DNA of 64,000 nt from Karalla daura (taxonomy: Eukaryota; Chordata; Actinopteri; Chaetodontiformes; Leiognathidae). The translations under genes were made by a program, and so were the position numbers. Below the pieces are notes generated by a model that worked only from the letters and a program-made list of their open reading frames with translations, was not told where the DNA came from and made no database searches. Shown here piece by piece: positions 1-11,500 of this stretch. The DNA lies in assembly GCA_029224185.1 (NCBI GenBank), contig CM055191.1, forward strand, positions 24,732,305-24,796,304, read 5' to 3'. The stretch's first letter is position 1. Every line of letters starts with the position of its first letter.

Positions 1-452
1 TGCCTTTTGTTCCTCTTCTTCTCTCCCTCATGCCATGCTGTATCATCTTTGCCATCCCCCAAATCGGAAAAGGCGGGGGCCTTGTCTCATTTTTTTCTGT
101 CAGATCGAGTGGTAGAGAGGACAACTCCAGCAGAGAGATTGCCGATAAAATAGTCTGCCGCCAACGTGTCCGGCTACAATTCAGGGGAGACAGTGGAGGA
201 AGGAAGTGAAGTAGGTGGACAATGCCAGCTCAGACTCGGGGGGTCTAGCAGTTAGCACAGGAGCTAGAACAAACTCCTGTAAACTTGGCTAATGGGTTAG
301 CCACCAGCGATCCCAGAGCCTGTGTCAGAACCTACTGCGCAAGCACTGGTGTAGGACCGGTATGTCACATTGCGCCGATTTCTCATCATGCCCCCTACTT
401 CAACAGCCCGGAAGCCTGGGGTTGGTGAGGTTTTTCCTGTGTGGATTATATA
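1..452. other. No gene recognised; flank of Tc1 element
   Basis: I see no coding exon, RNA gene or clear repeat in this stretch. It ends at the TA dinucleotide that precedes the Tc1-like transposon. Confidence 0.4.
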
Positions 453-454
453 TA

Positions 455-1662
455 CACTCACCGACCACTTTATTAGGTACACCTGTCCAACTGCTCGTGA
501 ACACTTCATTTCTAATCAGCCAATCACATGGCAGCAACTCAGTGCATTTAGGCATGTAGACATGGTCAAGACAATCTCCTGCAGTTCAAACCGAGCATCA
601 GTATGGGGAAGAAAGGTGGTTTGAGTGACTTTGCATGTGGCATGGTTGTTGGTGCCAGAAGGGCTGGTCTAAGTATTTCAGAAACTGCTGATCTACTGGG
701 ATTTTCACACAACCATCTCTAGGGTTTACAGAGAATGGTCCGAAAAAGAAAAAATATCCATTGAGTGGCAGTTCTGTGGGCGGAAATGCCTTGTTGATGC
801 CAGAGGTCAGAGGAGAATGGCCAGACTGGTTCGAGCTGATAGAAAGGCAACAGTGACTCAAATAACCACCCGTTACAACCAAGGTAGGCAGAAGAGCATC
901 TCTGAACGCACAGTACGTCGAACTTTGAGGCAGATGGGCTACAGCAGCAGAAGACCACGCCGGTTGCCACTCCTTTCAGCTAAGAACAGGAAACTGAGGC
1001 TACAATTTGCACAAGCTCATCGAAATTGGACAATAGAAGATTGGAAAAACGTTGCCTGGTCTGATGAGTCTCGATTTCTGCTGCGACATTCGGATGGTAG
1101 GGTCAGAATTTGGCGTCAACAACATGAAAGCATGGATCCATCCTGCCTTGTATCAATGGTTCAGGCTGGTGGTGGTGGTGTAATGGTGTGGGGAATATTT
1201 TCTTGACACTCTTTGGGCCCCTTGGTACCAATTGAGCATCGTTGCAACGCCACAGCCTACCTGAGTATTGTTGTTGACCATGTCCATCCCTTTATGACCA
1301 CAATGTACCCAACTTCTGATGGCTACTTTCAGCAGGATAATGCGCCATGTCATAAAGCTGGAATCATCTCAGACTGGTTTCTTGAACATGACAATGAGTT
1401 CACTGTACTCAAATGGCCGCCACAGTCACCAGATCTCAATCCAATCGAGCATCTTTGGGAACGGGAGATTCGCATCATGGATGTGCAGCTGACAAATCTG
1501 CGCCAACTGTGTGATGCCATCATGTCAATATGGACCCAACTCTCTGAGGAATGCTTCCAGCACCGTTGAATCTATGCCACGAAGAATTGAGGCAGTTCTG
1601 AAGGCAACAGGGGGTCCAACCCGTTTCTAGCATGGTGTACCTAATAAAGTAGCCGGTGAGTG
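455..1662 (+). mobile_element. Tc1-like DNA transposon, full length but decayed
   Basis: The element starts CACTCACCGACCACTTTATT and ends with the inverted counterpart CTAATAAAGTAGCCGGTGAG followed by TG. It is flanked on each side by TA (453-454 and 1663-1664), the target site used by Tc1/mariner transposons. At about 1.2 kb with one transposase gene it has the usual size. A second copy of the same family lies at 41491-45656, which helps to fix the left end and to recognise indels. This copy is not autonomous because its transposase frame is broken. Confidence 0.93.
603..1580 (+). pseudogene. Tc1-like transposase (DD34E type), broken
   Basis: This is the relic of the transposase that would bind the terminal inverted repeats and cut and paste the element. 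The start at 603 opens MGKKGGLSDF and leads into a helix-turn-helix region (LSISETADLLGFS). The frame then shifts near 708 relative to the second copy in this window. The main catalytic part runs 817-1569, with WSDESRF (first Asp), GYFQQDNAPCHK (second Asp) and SPDLNPIEHLW (Glu). A TGA at 1204-1206 interrupts it. Three residues after HLW are missing relative to the copy at 45.5 kb, and a small deletion near 1566 shifts the C-terminus. The protein cannot be functional. Confidence 0.92.
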
Positions 1663-1664
1663 TA

Positions 1665-4600
1665 TGTTTTCTTCCCTTTTTACCCTTTGGAGCATCTTTG
1701 TGGCGAGACAGCCATTTTGAGGAGCCGCATAGTAGTGCATGCGGGCATGCCATCTTGCGACATGGACTTGGACTTGGATTTATTCTAATGCTGTTAAGAT
1801 TCACTAATTGTTTTGTACTTGTTTTGTTTGAGTAAGTTGTTTTGTTTGTCGCATGTACTTTTGTGTTTGTGTGGATTCTTATTATAGATACAAAGTAGAA
1901 ATCCTGAATATTGGGAAGAACTCAGGTTAGCCACTTCTTTTGATGGCCAGCATGGCCAGGCAGCCGTCCTGTAGCCATGTAGGCGCTGGTCACAGACCGC
2001 CTGTCACACTGGGGGTACCAAGCTGCGAAGGCGTGGGGCGATGGGGAAGGGTGGTGACAGCATATCACCTAAGTGTATATGGTCCATATGCGCTACATAC
2101 AGCATGACAGACGACATGTATACCAATCAGAAGAAAACAAACCCCTGGGAGAAGAAGATATGCAAAAAATTATTGTGTTGTGTGCTATAAGACTGAGTCA
2201 GGGAGAGAAAGTAGGTGTCAGACTTTGTGAACTGACAGACACTCTGTTGTTGGTCAGGGAACTTGGGACCCAGAGCTCTGCAACTTTGTACAACTTGGGT
2301 CCCAGAGCTCTGCAACTTTGTACTATTTTTGTAGTAACAATTTATTACAACATCCTCAACAACACATATACCTTTTCATATAGCTGGTACCATTTCTGTT
2401 GCTGGGGAGCTGGCCTGTTGTCCCCACCAACAGCTCAGACCCCGCTGCTGGCAAACCTTTTGAGGCAGAACAACCACTCAGTGTTGGCCTTGGCCTTGTG
2501 GGACTTTGGAGACATTGCCTTTGGTAAATGTCTAATAAATAAATGTGTGACTTGACATACGTGCTAGGACACAGAGGCAAAGGGCCAGGCCACCAGTCCT
2601 ATAATAACCTGAAAAGCCTTTTAAACACCACAGAATTAATTCAAAACACTTAAAGGCATTTGTGTTTTGACTTTGTCTCTGTTAACTATAGGGTTTTAAA
2701 TTCAACCAAATGGTTTTTAACCCGGTAGGTAATAGAACTTCATCGTTTTTTTCTTTTCTTTTAACGTATGCAACTGAGTACTTACAGATAATGTAGTGGA
2801 TCACTGTCAGTCAGGTGATGTAAACCTGCTGTCCCGCTGTGCCGTTGTTTTGGGGCAAACCATTGTGAGAGGCCGGGGGAACCGTTGGGTCGATTGGATT
2901 GAACCCTTGCACATTGTGAGATGGGCTGGATCAACACTGGTACACCATCTTCAATTTGTGATTTGAGAAACAAAGGCCTTTTCGTCTGCGTTTGACCCAG
3001 CTACAGACCCTCACGCTTTATGAAGCCAGGAATTTGAGTTGCAGGGGGCTGCCATTCCTCGTAATGGAGTGGAATGAGTGACGTAACTTTTCACCTTTGT
3101 AATTCTCATCACTGATCCATATGATCCATACTGGCTATCAGAGAATAACACAGCCATATGAATTGGGTAAACAGTCTATTTGTCCAGTTAATATGACTCG
3201 AGCTCTCGTCTCTGTGAGGACGCGCCCATATTTTCATCTCCTTAAGATCTGCAAATTGACCACCAGATTACTGGTGTGAGTTGTGAAAAAAAAAAATTAA
3301 TGAGTATTTCATGATTGAAAATGACATTCTTTGACTGGGTGTGTATTGGAGAAAGTGTTTTTTGGAGCCAGGAGCCTAGCACATCTTCGTGGAATTGCGA
3401 GTAAAGTCACTTCTGTTTTGGCCTCATTTTTCGTACCGGAGGACTACACAGTCTCTGGTCATCAACAAGAACACTGAAAAACAGAAAACCATCATAATGC
3501 ATAATTGTAAAAAGTGGCAGTGAATGGGGTAGAGGGCCGAATGCCAATATTCTTTCAGGGGGCCTAGAATTGCTCGCAACCTCTCTGTACCGGACAAACA
3601 ACAGCAACCACAATCACATGAGAATCGCATCAAAAAATGTATTAATATGAAAACACAAGCAACAAACTATTGAACTATTAAACTAACACAACAAACTGCT
3701 GCTGTGTAATACTGGAATTGCTGTTGGTGCTTAAGTTGCCACAGCTTTGTACTGCCATCAAAATGGGGGAAGCCTTCTTGCTTGAGCGGGGTAAAACAAA
3801 AACTAGACATATAGTATGCAACGACATGAAATGGAAACATCAAAACGACATGCAGTGGCTAAGTTTGTCAATTTGTAAATGGAATCTCTTAGCCGGAGTC
3901 ACAGATTTTTTGCCTGGCTGATAATACTCATTAATAGCGGGGGCTCTGAATGATCACCGATCTGTGTTTCTATTAAACCATGGCTCTGTCCGTGCTGTTT
4001 AAACAGTAGATGCTTTTGCCTTTTCCCTGTTACTTTTTCTTTTCACAGCCCCTTCAGTCGGTTTTGACTTGGATCTATAATATCCTATAAACTATAAACC
4101 ATAAATACTGCCCCCTTTGCTCTTGTGAGCTGTGTGCTCTATAGAATAGTGCAGTCATTAGACAAATGGCACACAAATCATGAAGTTTCAAATGGACGAC
4201 CCCATGTATTACTGACACCTCTGACTTTTAAAATAGTCCCTTTACAGCTGACCATAACCCAGCACATCTCCTTGCTGTGGCTTTTAAACTAGCGTCTGAC
4301 TGACAGACTGCTCAGGTTTCATTTGATTGGCTTGCTCAATGCAGAATTCCACATAGGCAGACCGAGGTTTCCCAGCCCAGCCCCACCTCCCCATTGGTTC
4401 TTGTTTAATTCCTCTGCTGCCAATCCCCGCGCACACACAGATGAGTATGCACGTCTTTTCTCCTATTGATGTTTCTTGTTGCTGCCCTAGGACAGAGATC
4501 AGACTTATTTAAGAATAGGAGTCTTGTTTCATTGGTGTGGGAGCAGAGATTCTGTTCTGATTGGAAAAAGATGTCAGTTTTAGGACTAAAAAGCATGTGA

Positions 4601-5290
4601 AATCTTGTTGGTGGGTTATGGCTTGACTCCTACCGCTTGTTGCACAACTTTGCAGAGGTTCACCATGAGACCTAGCGTGATTTTCTGGCTTATTAAATCA
4701 GTAACAACTCGCTAACGAGCATGCTGGAAGCATTCCAATTTATCTACGTAACCTGGACTCTTCAGTTTTACCCCGGATGAGGACCATGTTGTGCAGCTAT
4801 AGGCACAGGCTGCTAAGAATAACACTGAGCTTCTGTAACCATATTCCATTTATTCATGTCAACAACTTGAATTATTCAGTTGAGTTCAAGTCATCTTCTG
4901 CCATTTTGCCCCCAAGTCAGGTTGGCTTTCATCTTTACCGCTCCTTGACTGTGCATTAGCGTTTCTACCATGGTTCTACCATGGTTTTGTCCTCTACCCA
5001 CTGCCACCTATAAATGCAAATGGTTCAAATTTCTATCAAATCAGGTTCCTGCCCATTAAAAGGTTTCATGCCTCCTTTCTTGCTGTGAATTGGCATTGCA
5101 TTTACAACTGAATAAGTCAACCCGATTACCCACTTTACACAAGTTGAAATAGAAATCTATTTTGTCCATCTGACATCCAACTTGATTCCTGAACAAGCAA
5201 ACTGCTAAAATTCATCACTATAATAATTACTATAATTTCCTACTATAATGCTGCCCGAGCAACCTGCAGTTGGCAAATGATCCTTCAAGC
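1665..5290. other. Intergenic DNA downstream of tcaim
   Basis: No convincing gene is seen. A short direct repeat (ACTTGGGACCCAGAGCTCTG and relatives) lies around 2262-2320. The open frame at 2073-2555 has no recognisable domain and I do not call it. The 3' untranslated region of tcaim should lie just below 5291, but no clear polyadenylation signal decides its end. Confidence 0.4.
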
Positions 5291-5516
5291 TCAGTTCTTC
5301 CAGTCCCAAGGGATGCACAGGATCCCATCTTGCATGACTGAGTAGAAGTGAGAAACACAGACATGAAGCCCCTGCATGAGGGGATGCTGCTCTTCTACCA
5401 GTCTTTTGCAGCAAGATATCATCTGGTTGAGGTTGACGCTGGGCTCCTTCGACAGACTCCTCAAATGCAATTTCTGAAGACACAGTTTCACCACAGCTTC
5501 CTCCTCGGCCTGCAAT
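5291..5516 (-). CDS. tcaim: tcaim terminal exon
   Basis: The exon opens LQAEEEAVVKLCLQKLHLR, continues with ISCCKRLVEEQHPLMQGLHV and ends CIPWDWKN before TGA. That C-terminus is nearly identical to human TCAIM. The acceptor is GTGTCCAG|ATTG. Confidence 0.95.
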
Positions 5517-8500
5517 CTGGACACAGGCAAATACAGATGGTGAACCTGCACATGTGATTTGTGCTGTTTTATGCCAGTTTTCCACAAGACAACTGCATTA
5601 CAATACAGTCCAATCCTTTTCAGGTACTTCAAGTACCTCCTTGGTGCTGGAAGTTGCTCAGTGCCGAAACTTGCTGTTCCCTAAGCTCCCTGTAGCAGCC
5701 CAAAATGTAACAAAGGCCAATAAAGTCATAATTTTGGCCATTTGACATGTAATAAAGTCCCTAAATATCACAGTTTTTACATTATTAACTGGTTATTACA
5801 TCATTGGTCTTGATAGTGTCAGTCCTTAGAAATAATAGGCTTAATAGCGGATGGCATAGGTGTTATTCATTAATCCAAGAGATCTCTCTATATGACTGCA
5901 GTCATATTTACCTGTTATCTGCACCAATTATTACATTTTCAAAGGACTTTTAATACTAGGCCAATAACGTAATGACCAGCCAATACCGTAACAACTTTTT
6001 ACATTATTGTGAAAAATTATTAAGTTATTGGCTGAAACATCCCATTATATCACTGGCAAGTTATACAATTTTGGGCTTTATAACATTTAAAGTGGCTAAA
6101 TATGTTATGATATTTTCATTTTTTCTTGCAATATTGATTCATTACATTATTGGCCATTGGTACATATAGTTTTGCCGCACTCCCTATCACTGACAGCAGT
6201 AGCCAAATGCTCCTCTCTTATAGTGACATTTTCAAGCAGAACACAGTTAATGCCATCTAGCTAGCTGGCTAACCAGTGGGATCGGTCATGCTAAACATTA
6301 CTTCAAGCAGTGTACAATGACAACTGTATAATGAAAAAGCCCTTATAAGTCACAAAACAAATGTGGCCGGGTTGAGGCTGTCTCCTCTTTAGTAAAGCTG
6401 GGGACACAAAGTCCAATTTTAGCCACAATTCCCTGTTGGGCCAAGTTGTGGCAAGTAAGCCCTTGTCGGAGCCAGTTGGCATGACCAGTTGGCACAGAAT
6501 TCTCTTAGTGTGCGTGGGGAAAAGACTCAAATCGACGAGCACGCAAGGAGAAAAGACCCATCTCAATCTGAGTCAGTCATACAAAAACAGAAAGTGTGAC
6601 ATTTTTTAGTCACAATCGGGTAGGGTGGGCTGATACCTGACTTGACGACAAACATGTTGCCAACAGCCAATAGCAACAAACAGCGATGCGTTGAGTTGGT
6701 TTGAGAAATTGTGCAGTATGGGATCCATCATCGGGCACAGTCATTAAATGTGTGGCCTCCAGTCTTTCAGATGTTAAAGGAAAACAAGGCTTTACTGTGT
6801 GCTCTGTCTTCTCAAAATTGACTACGACTATGAAAGTCTTGTGACGTGTCTCCAGCTTTACTCATGGGTTGGCATCCAAAAATGCCATCCCTCTGGACAA
6901 CCCATGCCACATGGCATGGTTGTTTCGCCATGCAAAACACAGTGGAAAAGGAGCACTACAAAACCAAAAGGGCAAAATCAACAGACAAGATTTGTTGCGA
7001 GCAGCAGTGATCGACTACTGTGATATATATAAATATATATGAAAACAATCAATAAGATTCAATGGTGTCCTTAAGCCATAATGAATTAACCCATGAATTA
7101 TTTAAGATAAGATGAGATAAGATAAAATAAGAGTTCTTTATTTATCCCAAAATGCAAATGATTCTGTACAGTATAAAACTTACATACAAAACATACAAAG
7201 ATCACATTCACAATACACAATATGGTACACAATACATTCACAACAACATGATAACAATAGTTAACAGTCAATAGAGAAAAATAAGAATAAAAGTAATATG
7301 TTTATGCAGTCGAGTGTCTCATTAAGCTGTGAACATTACTTTCTTGCTTCACACTGCATTTTAGATAATGTCCCTTCATACAAAATCATGATGCAAAAAC
7401 TTGTTAAATGGATGGACTTCATAATGGATTTGTTTTGAAGTTTTGAAGAGAAATATTGAATATATTGTCTAAGAAGAAGTAATGGGGCCAATGTGATCCA
7501 ATACTGGAAAAAATTCCATCTTGAAGTGCAACACAAATAAATGACTTGGAATGAATTTAAATTAAAATCTATGTATGTTTTGTGTTTATGACGTAACACA
7601 ATACTAAAGCTCAGTGATTCTGCTATAATCTGAAGCGTTGCTGAGCTAGTTTTCGGGTGGAGAGGGTCAAGGCTCTACTTACTGCTTTTTGTGTTTGGTG
7701 CGCTGCCTAGCCTCAGCAGCTTGGCTTTGGAGAAACATCTGTAGCTTGGGAGGATCACAGTTGGTGGGAATAATGAAGTGCCCCATCTCATGGAGACTGG
7801 GGTTAGTGCGGTCACTATGGTTGGCAGAAACACACGAGTGAATGCATGCATGCACACACAAACAAAATTTGTGAGAATATACTTCATGGAACAATGAAAT
7901 GTGCAATGTGTGCGTTCATTCATACTGTAATGCGACAGCATACTTCTCTAACAATATGGTGAGGCCCTGCAGGCTTCTGGGGTGGAGGTGAAGGCGTTGG
8001 GACATCAGGCTCTTGTGGAAAGTGCTAAGAATGCTGTATTGCTCAGCAATGAGCTGGACTGGTCCAAGTCTCTCGACATGAATGACTTGAGTTCCACCAA
8101 GGAGGAGGCTGATCCGCTCCCTCAGCCAGTCTGTCTGCTGGTGCAGGGCGCGATAGCTGGATAACTGCTCAAACAACTAGAAATACAGGTGGAGTCGTCA
8201 GAAGTCAAGGAGGAACACGGGGCAAAAATGAAGCAGGAGAAATGAAGCTGCACTACTTTGGTCCACTGATGATGAACGTCCATGGTTCCCAGCATGACGT
8301 GTCCGGAGGCATTCATCCCTGACTGGTCAGCAAATACAACTGTGTGTCCTGTAGGGATGTTGGAGGATACTATGATTTTAAAAGAGGAAACTTGCTAACT
8401 GATCAGATGATAAACTGTTACATGTGAATGTGAAGAACACACAACCACTCAGCATCCTGTGTAGTTTTTTGATTGCATTCATTTTGCAGGTCTGCTGTCA

Positions 8501-11500
8501 GTCCCCTGCCGTCGTCTATGGAGTCTCATGCTGCCAGAAGTTGCAGACTGTTTATGTAGTAATAGTAATGTGTGCACTTTCAGAGCCAAAAAAAATTCTC
8601 TTTGGGCTGATGCCGATCCCAGGGGCTATTAATTATCATCCCAAATCCATATTTTTATGCTCCTGGGATGGGACGTCCCAATGGGAAGCCCTGCTGTCTA
8701 CTAATATTTTTGGATTTCCACATGTTCTACATTGTTGAAAGGTTTAGAAACTACACAAAATCAAATAATAACCCTTGAAAGATTTTATCCATGCTTGTTT
8801 GTCACTTTATTTGGCATTTTGTAATCAGATCTGGTTGAACCTAGTTGAGGCTGAAACAATAGTTCGAATTATTCAAATAACTGGATTACAAAAAATCATC
8901 GAGGCCGATTCATTTTCATGAATCAAACTTTTGTTTAATTATTAGCATGTAATTATAGCAATATATGACCTGCTCCATTTGTGTTTCACACAGACCGTAA
9001 TTGCTGATGCACAGTGGTGCAAGCTGGCACCACGTGTGTAATATGAAGACTGGATGCAAGACCAAACACGGGGATCCATTCAAGTTGCGCATTATCCTAC
9101 TAAGTGTCTGGCTTCTGTGTCCTCTTCTGCATTATGCGGCCCAGAGTTTGTGCAGTAGAGTCAGTTCCGTGATCCATGTGGGCAGAGTGAACAAGCAATC
9201 TTTTCAGTGGCTTTTCTATGGCCCCTCTATATATAAAACATAAAAAGCATTTTTGCTTTTTGAGAGGGAGGAAAACACAAAGATTCCTGAGATGTGGGGT
9301 CCCTGGTTCAATAAGAATAAGAATAAGAATAAGAATGTGAGAGAAAGGTTGAAATAAAATGGGTGGGGGGGGTGAACTGGGGAGGGGGATGGGGGGGGCG
9401 GTTGAGTGTGATCCAGGGTGGCAATGTCCTGCCAGGTTTTGCCAGGTTGCCTATGCCAGGTTTTAAGCATACTCTTGAAGGTAGAGAGGGTGTCTGCCTC
9501 CCGGACTGAGACTGGTAGATGGTTCCACAGGAGAGGGCCTTGGTAGCTGAAGGCTCTGGCTCCAAATCTGGACTAAGAGATTCTTGGAACCACAAGTAGG
9601 CTTTTACCAGGTCTGATATATAAGGGGGTGCCAGACCATGAGGAGCTTTGTATATAACAGTAGTGGGCCATACATTTCACACCTAGGCCTTCAGTGATGT
9701 CCCACTTAGTCCGACTTGAATGAATACCCCTCATAATACCATCACTTATGACACCTCGGCTGAAGAAATAATATACAGAAACACACTTAACACACTACTG
9801 GGTGGTGCATCACCTTAATTGTGTACAACACAGGCTCTTTTCTGGAGCATTCAAATCTGCATCTAGATCTGCATAACGCTGCCTGCTATCACGAGTATCC
9901 AACCACAGGACGCATGCATGTCATGTTCAACTGACGCCAGCTAGAGGGTCCCACTGTCCCCATTGTTGATTCTGTAAGGCCTCAGACAGATTTCATACAT
10001 CCTGGCAACACGAGTATAGCTAGCTGAATTCTGACTGGATAAAAACCTAAAAATACAAAACTATACACTTTAATACACTATATATGTGTGTGTTTCCACC
10101 ACTGCTACTGTGGTCATGTTCCATAAGGCTTCGCTGAACCTTAGCCAGCCTTGAACCCAACCAGTCTCATACCGTTACTGATTCCGTCCTACATCTACAA
10201 TACATACTGCCCTACAATACATACTTCTCCTGCAAACCGATTAGCAGTGGGCAGATGACCACCCCCTCTGAGCCCGGTCCTGCCCAAGGTTTTCGTGACA
10301 CCTCAGCATGCTCATGGGGTCTTGTTTCATTTTGTTGGCTCTGCTCTGTATATGTTGTTTTGTTCATGTGAAGTGTCTTGAGGTAACCTTCTTATAACCT
10401 TGCACTGACAGACTAAAACTGAAGTTGAAGTTGAAGAGAGGTCAGCTAGGAAACTAATGAGGAAAGGAAAGAGGATAGCTTGTAACACATTGCAAAAACA
10501 GATTACTTCCACTACTGTGAGTCGGCAATTAAGGTCCGTGTGAAACAAGTGAAACCGTTTTCGATTCATTCATAAAAAAATTTAGTTTTTTGTAATGAGT
10601 TACTTAGACAATTTGAGTAATCGCTCCTACTTGTAACCATAATGGCTGTCCTGTCCTCAGTGAGACCTTTTACCTTGCAGATTGATTAGGGCCTCTGGAG
10701 TCTGCTGGGACAGTCGGCTTAGACTGTGAAGCTGACAGCACCTGTGCGCCACTCCCCAATTCCGCTGCCACCTGCATCATACAACATAAGTCAGTATCAT
10801 TCTGACATGTAGGCATGGATACTAGAAAACTCAGACACAGCCCTGAACTTTATTGAACTTTTACTCCCCTTGGGAGATATTCAGTGAAACATCACCCACT
10901 TTCTATCACAAATCTGTTCTGTGATTTAGATCATGATGTGAAACAGCCTAAAATCATTAGACACAGGTTTAAGTTAACTTCTGGCTAGCCCACAACTATG
11001 CTAACATTCTCTCCAGTGACACATGTAAAACAAGATATTGGGCCTGCTATACTGCAGATGTTTACGTTACAAGAGCTTGTCAATGTAAGCAATACCTGAT
11101 ATCTGCAAGTCTAAATTTGTGACACAGTCCCTTCTTCAGTCTGTTCAGCTCATCCCTCCGAGGAAGACTAGCATTGTGCTTCTTTGTTGCCTCAGACTTG
11201 TTTTTATTCAACCACTGGCTGACAGAAAGAGAGAAAAGAAAGCGTGAAATCACCGATTAGAACACTGGAGCCCTTCAATGACAAACTGAAGTTACATGAC
11301 TCATATTGACTTCTGATAGTTACCGAAAGTTCTCAACGGGTAACTGAAATCTCTATTCACCGTCGGGCAGAGAATGAATTTTAGGTTGTTTATAAATGTA
11401 TATCTGTATGGCATAAGTTTTAGTAATACATGTTTTTTTTTTACTTTTTACTGTGAGTGATGGACATATCACTCTATCACTGTCATCACTAGTACTCCTT

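Noticed and set aside
2073..2555. Open frame of 160 codons on the plus strand
   Set aside because: No domain, low-complexity composition, and it spans a direct repeat. It looks like chance.
8122..8316. Open frame crossing 8176-8257 as one exon of tcaim
   Set aside because: It reads through an intron of 80 bases with good donor and acceptor. Splicing gives the family sequence WTK-LFEQL.
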